DNA of 64,000 bases from Aggregatilinea lenta (GTDB lineage: Bacteria > Chloroflexota > Anaerolineae > Aggregatilineales > Aggregatilineaceae). This document shows, in pieces, positions 51,569 to 59,870 of the stretch. The DNA lies in assembly GCF_003569045.1 (NCBI RefSeq), contig NZ_BFCB01000003.1, positions 2,046,001 to 2,110,000 on the forward strand, read 5' to 3'. The position numbers and the translations under genes were made by a program. A model generated the notes under the pieces. It was not told the DNA's origin. It saw only the letters and a program-made list of their open reading frames with translations, and ran no database searches. Position 1 is the stretch's first letter. Every line of letters starts with the position of its first letter.

Positions 51569-52708
51569 ATGAGGAATTTCACCGCTACAACCATCTTTCT
51601 CAAACGCACCCTTTTAGTAGTTTTTTCTTTGGGAATGTACTTTACAGTATTTTCCACACCTGTCTTTGCGACAACGTACGGAGAGGGCACTTACGGATCG
51701 GGAAAATATGGCAAGGGACAAATGACCACTTCTCAAACAGGATCTCCTGTGTGTAATGATGTCCAGCCCGGCAGTGCTCCCTGGTTGTATGGGGCAGCGG
51801 CCAAAGGAGCCAACTCCATTCTGCTTCAGTTTGGGGAAGCATCTGATCCTGTCAGCGAATATGTTGTTGAATATGGAACCCAGTCAGGTACGTACCAATT
51901 TGGGATGGGGCAGCTTGGGGACAAAGGAACAACAAGCTACCTGGTGCAGAGCCTGTCCCCCAACACGATGTACTATTTTCGAGTTCGAGCAGGAAATGGA
52001 TGCGCTACCGGTGCATGGTCAAGCGAGATCTCGGCCAGAACGCTTTCCCGTTATACAGCATATACAAGCACTTCGACTCTGGAAACCGAGATTGTCGATG
52101 CTCAGGTTACCAAGCGCCCTGATGTTCAGTGTGAGCTATATGCTGTGGTGAGTGGAGACACTCTCCAAGGTATTGCCCAACGACTTTTGGGGAGCTCTGA
52201 CAGGTACATGGACATCACTGATCTCAATAAGGACCAGCATCCGGCTTTGGTGACAAATCCTTCAGCTTTAGAGGTTGGATGGGAACTGCTGATTCCATGC
52301 GAAGACCGAAGACCAAGTAGCAGCGAAGAGGATCAATCTGAGGCAAAGGTCTTGAAGGTGAATGTTAAGATCAAGGTGATCGATGAACAGGAAACCACGA
52401 TTGAAGGAGCTTCAGTCACTCTACACTCTACTCCCCGTGAAGGAATCACGGACGAGCGCGGTATAGCCCTCTTTGAAAACGTCGAAGTGGGGGAGCATAC
52501 GGTAGTTATTGCTTACAAGGGTCAAACTGGGGAGCAGAAAATCAACGTCCAGGGTGATACGGATGTGGAAGAAGTGAGTTTCACTGTCCAGATCAAATCC
52601 GTTTCGCCATTTTTAGAGCCCGCTGTAATGTTTGTCATCGGCGGGCTGTCCCTTGCGCTGGTCTCAGCGATTGTGGTCATCGCTAGAAACAGACTGAAGC
52701 ATGGCTAG
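51569..52708 (+). CDS. Secreted FN3-LysM protein with YGxGxYG repeats and C-terminal membrane helix
   Basis: 379 residues. Signal peptide to about residue 34 (cleavage near VFA-TT), then short repeats TYGEGTYGSGKYGKGQ, an FN3 domain (NSILLQFGEASDPVSEYVVE, then NTMYYFRVRAGNGC), a LysM domain (YAVVSGDTLQGIAQRLLG, then DITDLNKDQHPAL), a carboxypeptidase-regulatory/Cna-B-like domain (VTLHSTPREGITDERGIALF, then EVGEHTVVIAYKGQTG) and a C-terminal helix with basic tail. It is divergent from tatA. The repeats and the tail resemble Patescibacteria surface proteins. Confidence 0.8.
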   Translation: MRNFTATTIFLKRTLLVVFSLGMYFTVFSTPVFATTYGEGTYGSGKYGKGQMTTSQTGSPVCNDVQPGSAPWLYGAAAKGANSILLQFGEASDPVSEYVVEYGTQSGTYQFGMGQLGDKGTTSYLVQSLSPNTMYYFRVRAGNGCATGAWSSEISARTLSRYTAYTSTSTLETEIVDAQVTKRPDVQCELYAVVSGDTLQGIAQRLLGSSDRYMDITDLNKDQHPALVTNPSALEVGWELLIPCEDRRPSSSEEDQSEAKVLKVNVKIKVIDEQETTIEGASVTLHSTPREGITDERGIALFENVEVGEHTVVIAYKGQTGEQKINVQGDTDVEEVSFTVQIKSVSPFLEPAVMFVIGGLSLALVSAIVVIARNRLKHG

Positions 52709-52740
52709 TAGATGATGGTCCAAATTGCCGGATAGCTCAA

Positions 52741-53022
52741 CTAGCGCCCTAGCAATTTTTCTAATACATCAGGATAAGAACATCCTCGGCTTCCTCGATT
52801 TCCAGGATTGCCCGGAGATCCTGGATTGCCTATGTTCCCATAGTTTCCCAGGTGTTTGTTTACCACCATATCGTCACATAATTCGCCGACGTATGAACCG
52901 GACAGCTTATGGACGTGGGTGCCATTTAATTGACCCACGGCTCTGCCTCTCATGTCGTAGATATACCGCCCACGACGGAAACCTGCCGCTTCGCCACTTT
53001 TTCTGTAGATGTAGTCAGTCAT
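52741..53022 (-). CDS. Beta-flower-like protein with collagen-type Gly-X-Y tail
   Basis: 93 residues. The first ~60 (YIYRKSGEAAGFRRGRYIYD, then MRGRAVGQLNGTHVHKLSGS) form repeats of short beta hairpins as in 4-fold beta-flower proteins. The tail NYGNIGNPGSPGNPGNRGSR is about seven Gly-X-Y triplets, rare in small bacterial proteins. Leftward; no signal peptide. Confidence 0.6.
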   Translation of the reverse strand: MTDYIYRKSGEAAGFRRGRYIYDMRGRAVGQLNGTHVHKLSGSYVGELCDDMVVNKHLGNYGNIGNPGSPGNPGNRGSRGCSYPDVLEKLLGR

Positions 53023-53064
53023 TTGCCCCTACTCTCTGTGCGTAATGCTTTCAATTGAGTATGC

Positions 53065-53256
53065 CTACTTCTTATCGGGTTTAGGTGGACCGGTACGTTC
53101 CCATGTGCGTCCAGGTTTTTGAGTAGGTGGGAGCGGTTTATCTCCAGGTTCGATGGTGACAGTGCGAGGGTTAGGCACTTCACCACCACGAGGCCCTCGT
53201 TCGGTATATTCACCAGGACGATACGGGTTTTCTCCGGGTTTTTGTCTGTTGCTCAC
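53065..53256 (-). CDS. YjzC-like small protein
   Basis: 63 residues, RQKPGENPYRPGEYTERGPR followed by NPRTVTIEPGDKPLPPTQKP, matching the shape of Bacillus YjzC-type proteins (basic, proline-rich, about 60 residues, with a GD-x-x-PP motif). Function unknown. Confidence 0.65.
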   Translation of the reverse strand: MSNRQKPGENPYRPGEYTERGPRGGEVPNPRTVTIEPGDKPLPPTQKPGRTWERTGPPKPDKK

Positions 53257-53293
53257 GGTTTCATCCTTCTTGTGTATCTGAGCGATCTGCTAC

Positions 53294-53557
53294 CTAGTTG
53301 ATGGTATATTCTTGCCACGGGATGGAGTGGAGTGAAACCCGAGACAGGAAATTTACGATATCTCGACGACCATAGTAGGAAGGGACGCCTCGGGGTTCTT
53401 GTGCCATGAGAATAACAGGGATTTGTCCGAAAACGGTTTGTTGGAAGCTTGAGATCAGCCTGTTGACCTCTACATTGTTTTTGAGAATGTGTGCCTTCAC
53501 GACTACAATCGCGAATGTCACACCTTGCTCTTTGATGACTGCACCCTGGAATTGCAC
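53294..53557 (-). CDS. Conserved hypothetical protein (VQFQGAVIKEQG type)
   Basis: 87 residues from GTG 53557, with AAAGGA seven bases upstream: VQFQGAVIKEQGVTFAIVVV, then FQQTVFGQIPVILMAQEPRG and VPSYYGRRDIVNFLSRV. The pattern is that of a widespread small hypothetical protein; no function known. Divergent from the XRE promoter. Confidence 0.65.
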   Translation of the reverse strand: MQFQGAVIKEQGVTFAIVVVKAHILKNNVEVNRLISSFQQTVFGQIPVILMAQEPRGVPSYYGRRDIVNFLSRVSLHSIPWQEYTIN

Positions 53558-53580
53558 GTTCTTATCCTTTCTTAGACAGG

Positions 53581-53627
53581 TTGACATCTGCGTAATCCAG
53601 GCCTATGATTACGCTAACAACGTAATC
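53581..53627 (+). promoter_or_regulatory. Promoter and operator of the XRE/ImmA pair
   Basis: TTGACA (53581-53586), 17-base spacer, TATGAT (53604-53609): near-ideal sigma-70. Three GATTACG/CGTAATC half-sites (53591-53597, 53607-53613, 53621-53627) overlap the promoter and start site, so the XRE protein probably represses itself. Confidence 0.7.
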
Positions 53628-53698
53628 GTAAACCAAAGTCGATACGCTGTCAACATATTAGAATGGTTCAAATACGCTTTTAACATAATGAGGATGAA

Positions 53699-54088
53699 AT
53701 GAAGCTACATGCTCGCTTAAAAGAAGTGCGAATGGCACGCGATTTAACGCTGAAGGCCCTTGCGGAGCGATCCGGGCTTTCTATTTCCTATCTGTCGGAT
53801 ATTGAACGTGGAAGAACAACACCATCGCTGAGTACTCTGGAATCGTTGGCAACGGCCCTGGAAATGACGGTGATTGACTTTCTAACTGGTGTCGATTTTG
53901 CTGGGGAAACAACGAGTGCAAGTCTGCCCCCAGGGCTTGCCGATCTAATCGAGGATAAAGAATATCGGAATGAGATCACGCCAGAATGGGTGGATATGAT
54001 GAGTAAAATCCAACTGCGGGGAAGGCGACCGCAGACGAAGGAAGACTGGCTGATACTATATCTTCAACTCAAGCGTATTCTGGAGTAG
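53699..54088 (+). CDS. XRE-family repressor
   Basis: 129 residues: residues 3-60 form an HTH_3 domain (HARLKEVRMARDLTLKALAE, then SGLSISYLSDIERGRTTPSL and LATALEMTVIDFL). The C-terminal half is helical (NEITPEWVDMMSKIQLRGRR). It is 7 bases before an ImmA/IrrE peptidase gene, the usual repressor-protease pair of mobile elements. Confidence 0.93.
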   Translation: MKLHARLKEVRMARDLTLKALAERSGLSISYLSDIERGRTTPSLSTLESLATALEMTVIDFLTGVDFAGETTSASLPPGLADLIEDKEYRNEITPEWVDMMSKIQLRGRRPQTKEDWLILYLQLKRILE

Positions 54089-54094
54089 ACGGGC

Positions 54095-54958
54095 TTGATA
54101 CACCGAGTTACCGAGCGGGAATTGCTCAAGAAGGCTTGTGTATTAGCTGAAAAGACGCGGCGTGAACTCGATGAGGCCGGGTTATCCCCGGATGATTTTT
54201 GTGGCATTGCTAGGCGATACAGCGTCGAGCTCACGTGGGATTCTTTGCCAGACGATAATCCCGGCTGCTACGTTAAAGAGCGGAAGAGAATTGTGCTTGA
54301 TCCTAGTGCTCAGTCGCCGGAGCGTCTGAATTTTACGTTCTTCCACGAGTTAATGCACGACCGCATCGAGCACAACGACAACATGCTGAGTATGCTCGCC
54401 GATGCTTATGTTAGCTCAGACGAGATTGTGATGGAAAGACTCTGCAACGCAGGAGCCGCAGAATTACTGATCCCGACAGCGGATCTGCGGAAGACACTGC
54501 AAGAGTGTGAATTTTCGACCGGTTGTATTCCGGTGTTGTGTGAAAGATACAGCGCATCTAGCATTGCGGTTGCTTTCAAAATGATCTCAGCAGTATCACA
54601 TAATTGCTTTCTCGTCATCGCTGAGCCTCGATTTGTCGCGCCAGAGAATAACGGGGTCCCCATGCTGCTTGAGGCACCTGCGGTTGACGGGCAATGTAAA
54701 CTGCTGATTATCTATTCAGCGACCTCGCCTGGCATGAGGAAGTATTCAATCAAAATAGGCCAACAAGTAGCCTCTGACCATCCGATGTATGATGCCTTGG
54801 GTCAAAACGGCCAAATTGTGCAGGGTCAAGCGAAGATTCCGTTTGCCAGTGGTAGGCCCTGGAGCGTTAAGTTCGACGCTTTGTTCTACCGCAGCAAAGT
54901 CTTCGCGTTCTTCCATGTATCCTCACCTGTAAGCGCAAATCAATTACCATTACTCTAG
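54095..54958 (+). CDS. ImmA/IrrE-family metallopeptidase
   Basis: 287 residues from a TTG start, with the zinc motif HELMH (H84-E85-xx-H88 in FTFFHELMHDRIEHND), then ERLCNAGAAELLIPTADLRK typical of COG2856. In ICEs and phages such peptidases cleave the paired XRE repressor after DNA damage and induce the element; in Deinococcus IrrE acts on DdrO. The partner here is the XRE gene upstream. Confidence 0.92.
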   Translation: MIHRVTERELLKKACVLAEKTRRELDEAGLSPDDFCGIARRYSVELTWDSLPDDNPGCYVKERKRIVLDPSAQSPERLNFTFFHELMHDRIEHNDNMLSMLADAYVSSDEIVMERLCNAGAAELLIPTADLRKTLQECEFSTGCIPVLCERYSASSIAVAFKMISAVSHNCFLVIAEPRFVAPENNGVPMLLEAPAVDGQCKLLIIYSATSPGMRKYSIKIGQQVASDHPMYDALGQNGQIVQGQAKIPFASGRPWSVKFDALFYRSKVFAFFHVSSPVSANQLPLL

Positions 54959-55065
54959 GTTAATCGTATTTATTGGCAGATAACGTCGTCTAATCAGCGT
55001 TAGGCGTCTTAAAAGGCCCGCGCGGGGCACTTTTCGTGCATCTAAGAGGGGGTCAAATGGATGGT

Positions 55066-55096
55066 TTGACGACGATATTTCTGCACATGCTATACT
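55066..55096 (+). promoter_or_regulatory. Promoter of the tyrosine recombinase gene
   Basis: TTGACG (55066-55071), 19-base spacer and extended -10 TGCTATACT (TATACT at 55091-55096). The ATG at 55102 lies only five bases after the -10, so the mRNA is likely leaderless. Confidence 0.6.
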
Positions 55097-55101
55097 GAAC
55101 C

Positions 55102-56046
55102 ATGACAGGACTATTCGATGAAACGAGTAGCGATGTACTGGGAACAATACGACCAGAGGATCTGACGTGGGACAAGGCGCTCGAGCTTTTTGAGACTTTC
55201 TACATGGCCAGCCGAAACTTGGCGCCACGCACCAGAGTAGAGTATCGAACTGATATCGTTCAACTGATCGACTTCCTGAACAGCAATGGTGGCCCCGGAC
55301 CGGCAGAAATCGGACTGTCTCATCTCCAGGCGTTCCTGGCTCATCTGGATACTCGAGGATTGTCGGGCGTAACGCGTCGCCGCAAGACCGCGTCCATGAA
55401 AGCCTTTTTTAGCTACCTCGTCAGCGTCAACCTGATTCCCCGTAATCTTGCCCAACAGCTTATTCCGCCCGAACGTGAGTACAAAGAACCTCGTTTCCTG
55501 ACCATACAGGAGTATCAGGCGCTCTTGCGTGCTTGTGCACACGAGACGCGCGACGCCGCCATCATCGAGCTTATCCTGCAGACGGGCATTCGACTATCGG
55601 AAGTGGCGCGCCTCAAAATCCATGACATTGAGCTCCCGCTGCGCATCAATCGCGATCCGGCAAATACCGGCAGCCTGTATGTGCAGGGGAAGGGGAGAAA
55701 GAACCGGACGCTGCCGATTAACTACAAAGCCGGACGAGCGCTCAAAGCCTGGTTGGCTGTCCGACCTGATGTCGACCACCTCACGCTGTTCATCACGAAG
55801 TTTCAGGAGCCGATGGGGCCACGAGCTATCGAGCGGGCAGTTGAGAAGTACGTCAAAGCCGCCGGGCTGCACCATGTGTCGGTTCATACGCTGCGCCACA
55901 CGTTTGCAACCCAGCATGTCGCGCACGGTACCAACTTGCGTACAATCCAGGAGGCGCTTGGTCACGCCGATCTCAAAACGACCTCGATTTACGTGTCAAC
56001 CGCGAAAGAAGCGATGAAACGAGAACTGCAGCATAACGCCCTGTAG
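55102..56046 (+). CDS. XerC/D-like tyrosine recombinase
   Basis: 314 residues: N-terminal SAM-like core-binding domain (FYMASRNLAPRTRVEYRTDI) and a catalytic domain with R164 (TGIRLSEVARL), K198, H262-x-x-R265 (HTLRHTFATQH), H288 (LGHADLKTT) and Y297. All catalytic residues are present. It lies next to the XRE/ImmA pair, so it is the probable integrase of this element. No attachment site is identified. Confidence 0.92.
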   Translation: MTGLFDETSSDVLGTIRPEDLTWDKALELFETFYMASRNLAPRTRVEYRTDIVQLIDFLNSNGGPGPAEIGLSHLQAFLAHLDTRGLSGVTRRRKTASMKAFFSYLVSVNLIPRNLAQQLIPPEREYKEPRFLTIQEYQALLRACAHETRDAAIIELILQTGIRLSEVARLKIHDIELPLRINRDPANTGSLYVQGKGRKNRTLPINYKAGRALKAWLAVRPDVDHLTLFITKFQEPMGPRAIERAVEKYVKAAGLHHVSVHTLRHTFATQHVAHGTNLRTIQEALGHADLKTTSIYVSTAKEAMKRELQHNAL

Positions 56047-56071
56047 CTCGGTATCGCAACATGATGACGCA

Positions 56072-56584
56072 GTGACAAAAGAACGGAGGCAAGAACTACC
56101 ACCAATACTGTTTGACGCCGTAGTTGAGCTGGCCATAGAAACCGCACTTCGCGAAGGGGGGCACGTACCGACCCTGGTCATCGATGGCACTCGCCAGCCG
56201 GTCGTTCTCCAAATCCCCGAACTAGCCCCGACCCACGAAGAACGCATCCAGCAGATGTTTATCGCTGGAGTGGCCTTGGCTCAACATGCCCACGTCGGAC
56301 AGCTGCGGCAGATTATGTTCGTGAGCGAAGGTTGGATGAGTGAACCCCAGGAAGGCAGACTGCCCGAAATCCCACCGTCCCAGGACCCAAACCGGAGAGA
56401 AGTCTTGTTCATTACCGGATTTGAGCCGCGTACCGGGCTGACGCGAGGTGTCATTCTGGAGATGATTCGGGACCAGGACGAGATGCTGCGGGAACTGCGA
56501 CCTTTCGAACCTCCGGGAGTGGACGAAAGCGAGGTGAAGAGTCCACTGCTAGATGCCTTTGTTCAGGGATTATTCGCTGGATAG
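56072..56584 (+). CDS. Unknown protein after the integrase
   Basis: 170 residues from a GTG start, 25 bases after the integrase stop. Contains PPILFDAVVELAIETALREG, GVALAQHAHVGQLRQIMFVS and EVLFITGFEPRTGLTRGVIL. No domain is recognised. Possibly cotranscribed with the recombinase; followed by a hairpin. Confidence 0.6.
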   Translation: MTKERRQELPPILFDAVVELAIETALREGGHVPTLVIDGTRQPVVLQIPELAPTHEERIQQMFIAGVALAQHAHVGQLRQIMFVSEGWMSEPQEGRLPEIPPSQDPNRREVLFITGFEPRTGLTRGVILEMIRDQDEMLRELRPFEPPGVDESEVKSPLLDAFVQGLFAG

Positions 56585-56587
56585 GGA

Positions 56588-56614
56588 TTGGGGGGTAGCA
56601 ACGCTACTCCCCAA
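56588..56614 (+). terminator. Hairpin after the 170-aa gene
   Basis: TTGGGGGGTAGC pairs with GCTACTCCCCAA (one mismatch) across AAC, right after the stop codon. No T run follows, so termination would be intrinsic-weak or Rho-assisted. Confidence 0.55.
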
Positions 56615-56638
56615 CAGTCAGACAACAAGCGTTATCCG

Positions 56639-56866
56639 TTACCGAGTGGAATCTCCGATGCACCAGTGGCAGTTATCGAAACCTTCGCGCTTAGCTGCTT
56701 CAAGTGAGTTGTAAGGTCTATCATTGCCTGCCGCAATGACTTCGTCTATTTGACATTGGTTGGAACCGGTCTTTTCATTGTCAAGATCATGTACTTCACG
56801 GTGATCGCTGTCGATGTTAGCAAGATATCGCTCGCCGTTCATGTGCCCTTTATATCTTCTTGCCAT
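56639..56866 (-). CDS. Small protein with Ada-zinc-like C-terminus
   Basis: 75 residues: ARRYKGHMNGERYLANIDSD, then CQIDEVIAAGNDRPYNSLEA and AKREGFDNCHWCIGDSTR. The SLEAAKREGFDNC-x-x-C part resembles the small cysteine finger of Ada-type and related domains. A clear AAGGAGG ribosome binding site precedes the ATG. Confidence 0.65.
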   Translation of the reverse strand: MARRYKGHMNGERYLANIDSDHREVHDLDNEKTGSNQCQIDEVIAAGNDRPYNSLEAAKREGFDNCHWCIGDSTR

Positions 56867-57132
56867 TACGTTATCCTCCTTTTTATATATTGCGTATAAC
56901 TGACATTATATATTAAAATCGAGCACGAGTCAGAATCCATAGTCAGGAATCGCGAGCCTGATTGCATCGACAGAATAATCTGAGCATATTTAGGACGAGC
57001 ACAAGGTGAACACGAGGCGTTTGGTCACCTAGACCTGATAGTGGTCGTAAAACTTATATTGTGCGACACAGACCTCAGAAATTCGTCCCTTTTACACTGC
57101 TGCTATTGTACTGACATGGCGTTTCTCCCCTA
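56867..57132. other. AT-rich intergenic region
   Basis: About 270 bases with divergent promoters for the small zinc-like gene and the Phd/PIN pair. Beyond AT-rich promoter-like sequence I see no feature. Confidence 0.4.
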
Positions 57133-57161
57133 TTGACTTTCATTAGCATAAATATTACAAT
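57133..57161 (+). promoter_or_regulatory. Promoter of the Phd/PIN toxin-antitoxin operon
   Basis: TTGACT (57133-57138), 17-base spacer, TACAAT (57156-57161). ATG 57172 is only 10 bases further, so the transcript would have almost no leader. The ACAATTACTACAAT repeat is a candidate antitoxin operator. Confidence 0.65.
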
Positions 57162-57171
57162 TACTACAATT

Positions 57172-57486
57172 ATGACAAATATTGCTAGAAACGCCAGTGT
57201 CATCAGTGCGATGGACTTTCGGAAAGAACCCGGAAGCGTCCTAGATCGGGTTGATTACCGGAATGAGACGTTTGTAGTGAAGCGGGCCGGAAAAGCGAAA
57301 GCTGCGCTCATTCCTATGCGAGAATATGAGCAGTTGCAGCGGATTAAGCAAGATGCGAAAGACCGCTTTTGGCTCATGACCCAGGAACTTCAGGCGGCTT
57401 TTAGAGATGTAGATCCTGGTGAGGTTGAGCGCGAAATAGAACAAGCTGTGAGAGAAGTTCGAACGAAAAAAAAACACGATTCATGA
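57172..57486 (+). CDS. Phd/YefM-type antitoxin
   Basis: 104 residues: ARNASVISAMDFRKEPGSVL, then VKRAGKAKAALIPMREYEQL, the PhdYeFM DNA-binding fold, followed by a helical toxin-binding tail (AFRDVDPGEVEREIEQAVRE). ATG 57172 is preferred; an earlier start at 57133 lies in the promoter. It overlaps the PIN gene by four bases (ATGA). Confidence 0.88.
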   Translation: MTNIARNASVISAMDFRKEPGSVLDRVDYRNETFVVKRAGKAKAALIPMREYEQLQRIKQDAKDRFWLMTQELQAAFRDVDPGEVEREIEQAVREVRTKKKHDS

Positions 57487-57947
57487 GTTTAGCTTCCTCT
57501 CCCCCATTATTGGCCACTTTAGACTCCAATGTAATTGTAAGCGGCGGCACCGTCTCCCATATGGCACCATCACAAATTATCCGGGGTTGGCGGGCAGGCG
57601 CCGTCGACTTTGCTCTGTGTGAAGCAATTCTTGGGGAGGTACAAGATGTACTCGCCCGCCCGTACTTTGCCGACCACGTTGGATGGACGCAGGAAACCAT
57701 TGTTGCCTACGTCAATGAACTTCGAAAAGGATCGCTGATCGTGCCCGCAAAAACTAAGGTCAATGTATGCCGGGACCCAGATGATAATATGGTCTTTTCT
57801 TGCGCGATGGAGGCTCAATCGGACTATATTGTCAGTGGCGACGAGGATATTCTGGACGTCGGCACATTTCAGGGAATACCTACGTTGCCGCCCGCTCAGT
57901 TTGTGGAGGTTATGAAGCGGAACAAAGGACGTGGAAAAGCAGCATGA
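57483..57947 (+). CDS. PIN-domain toxin (COG1569 type)
   Basis: 154 residues with TLDSNVIVSGG (first acidic residue), FALCEAILGEVQDVLARPYF and CRDPDDNMVFSCAMEAQSDY, then IVSGDEDILDV with the closing acidic residues of the PIN nuclease. Such toxins cleave RNA and are neutralised by the adjacent Phd protein. Confidence 0.9.
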   Translation: MSLASSPPLLATLDSNVIVSGGTVSHMAPSQIIRGWRAGAVDFALCEAILGEVQDVLARPYFADHVGWTQETIVAYVNELRKGSLIVPAKTKVNVCRDPDDNMVFSCAMEAQSDYIVSGDEDILDVGTFQGIPTLPPAQFVEVMKRNKGRGKAA

Positions 57948-58002
57948 CTGACGCCAAGAAAAAAGCAACCGTACCTGGCTTGAAAGCCGAATTAGGGCGG
58001 TT

Positions 58003-58251
58003 GTGGTGGCGTCTAAACGAAAAAAGACATCCGTTTCTTACCTCATCCAGAAGTATATGCGTATCGGACTTTCCGCTGATAAACGGGAAATACGCACACG
58101 TGGGCCCACAGCTTGGGCTAAGGCGCGTGGCAGGATAAAAGGCCCTGTAACCGATACAGCTTCCAGTATTGACACCATTCTCTACGGCGAGAAGGGTGCA
58201 TGGCGCGGAACAATGCCTGACACCAACGAAGAAGAACTCGAGCAAAAATAA
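58003..58251 (+). CDS. Possible small basic protein
   Basis: 82 residues (KRKKTSVSYLIQKYMRIGLS, then AWAKARGRIKGP and YGEKGAWRGTMPDTNEEELE). It overlaps a second frame (57944-58138) that is translationally coupled to the PIN stop. One of the two may be real, or together they may be a frameshifted gene. Not recognised. Confidence 0.3.
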   Translation: MVASKRKKTSVSYLIQKYMRIGLSADKREIRTRGPTAWAKARGRIKGPVTDTASSIDTILYGEKGAWRGTMPDTNEEELEQK

Positions 58252-58365
58252 TACTGGTGGGTAGTGAGCGCTTTCGACGGTTTTTTGCCGTATGCAAAGG
58301 CTGAGGATCGCGAGTTAGGCTCCCGACTCTTTCCCCTCTTCTCGCCTCCGGTGTACACTTCTCGT

Positions 58366-58593
58366 ATGCCTGACAAAACGAGCGATTCCGCCGGAGAGAA
58401 AGCCGTACAGCTCATCTCCTTGACGGAAGCCGCTGAAATCAGTGGCCTGTCTCACAGCCATCTTAGGCGCCTTGTACGTGATGGAAAAATATGGGGAACC
58501 AAGATAGGCCGTGATTGGCTAACCACTGAGAAGGCGGTCAAGGACTACCTGTTGACTGAACGACGACCGGGGCCGAAACCTAAGGAAGGTTAA
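58366..58593 (+). CDS. Excisionase/MerR-like helix-turn-helix protein
   Basis: 75 residues from ATG 58366: LISLTEAAEISGLSHSHLRR, then LVRDGKIWGTKIGRDWLTTE and AVKDYL, the HTH_17 (excisionase-type) domain. An earlier ATG at 58264 adds a non-homologous N-terminus. Likely a regulator or recombination directionality factor near the two recombinases. Confidence 0.8.
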   Translation: MPDKTSDSAGEKAVQLISLTEAAEISGLSHSHLRRLVRDGKIWGTKIGRDWLTTEKAVKDYLLTERRPGPKPKEG

Positions 58594-58752
58594 AGTAGGA
58601 AGACACCTCGGAAAGTGGTGTTTGTTGACATTGAGACTCCTAGCGATTATAATTATCACAGTCACAGAAAGTGACTGCTTTCATTTATGCGGCAAATTAG
58701 AGAAGGAGCAACACCATGGGTGGCGGCAGCACGTAACCTTACGCGGGAGCCG

Positions 58753-59502
58753 TTACCACGTCCACTTGAGGGTGTAAGTTTCGAACAGCTTAGGGTTACT
58801 GGTTTCCCAGAAAACCCGGGTTCGACCGTCAGGCATGACTTGCGTGTTGGCTTCCCCCAATGGTGTGGTGCGGTTCTGATTCACCTCCAACAGTGCCACG
58901 CGCTGTGGAGGTCGCTCCGCTGGAAAGATGACCGCGATTTGGAAACGGTGTGTGCGATGCAGCACCACCGTTTCACTCCATCCAGTGCCTGTATCGAACC
59001 CATTGCGAATAGTACGGTCGATGCAGATACGAAGGATGTCACCCCGCCGCATGGCCTCTCGAAGCGAAATCAGGACGCAGGTCTTATGCCCACAGCGATA
59101 TCGGTCCACCGGAATGCCGGGGCTGCATTTGTAGTCGGCGAATATTTGCCCCTTTCCCCACGCGTGATCTACGTAGGCGGCGACATAGTCCTGGAGCAGG
59201 CGGACCGTTTCAAGCTTATGGTAGATTGCCTCGTTGCCCTCGTCATCCAGCAGTTCGAGCGTATGCTCAAAATCCAGCACCTCGTACAGTCCCACCAAGC
59301 GCTCGGCACGGATCTTTTGCACGAGCCTCCATGCTTCCAAAATGAGTGTAGCCCAGTCGGAGTTGGCCACGCGAAAGAGGATATTCCAGAGGCGGGTTTG
59401 CTTGATGTCCGTCGTGACCACAGGTCTACGAGCAGCGTAGAAGACCGGAACGGTCATGTCAAGAGCCGGTGGCCGAAGAACTGGAAAAGCGATCTCAAGC
59501 AC
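58753..59502 (-). CDS. Unknown protein, possibly 5'-truncated
   Basis: 249 residues from a GTG without a clear ribosome binding site: LRPPALDMTVPVFYAARRPV, AWRLVQKIRAERLVGLYEVL, and PGIPVDRYRCGHKTCVLISL. The frame stays open upstream to 59616 (HRPKDEPKLRPIISELSPIR looks coding) without a start codon and meets a TGA at 59617-59619, so the gene may be truncated. Composition supports this strand over the overlapping plus-strand frame. Family not recognised. Confidence 0.55.
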   Translation of the reverse strand: MLEIAFPVLRPPALDMTVPVFYAARRPVVTTDIKQTRLWNILFRVANSDWATLILEAWRLVQKIRAERLVGLYEVLDFEHTLELLDDEGNEAIYHKLETVRLLQDYVAAYVDHAWGKGQIFADYKCSPGIPVDRYRCGHKTCVLISLREAMRRGDILRICIDRTIRNGFDTGTGWSETVVLHRTHRFQIAVIFPAERPPQRVALLEVNQNRTTPLGEANTQVMPDGRTRVFWETSNPKLFETYTLKWTW

Positions 59503-59870
59503 TCTGATCGGAGACAGTTCCGAGATAATTGGTCGGAGTTTTGGCTCATCTTTCGGACGATGAACCGCAGAGCAGAGCTTGAGCGACTGGTTGGGTGGGC
59601 TAAACGCAAGCGATTGTCAGGTCCCCGCCGAGCCTACCAAAATCACCTTGATGATGTGGAGCGCAAGCTTCTGCGCGATACACTCCGCTCCCCTGTCATA
59701 ACTCGGTGGGCACGGCGAACCTATTGCCTTAAGCGGCTGATTGTTCCTACTCCCCGGTATCCGGCGAGGGGCTCCGCAGCCGCGTATTCGAGAAGAAGTC
59801 ACAGTAGCCAATCCTATAGTAGTCAGTTGAGGAAAGGATCTGGTCGAGCGTAGATATTTGAAATGAGCAA

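Noticed and set aside
58687-59853. 388-residue plus-strand frame
   Set aside because: Mostly antisense to the more protein-like minus-strand gene; composition rich in H, R and S. The last ~100 residues look better, but not enough to call.
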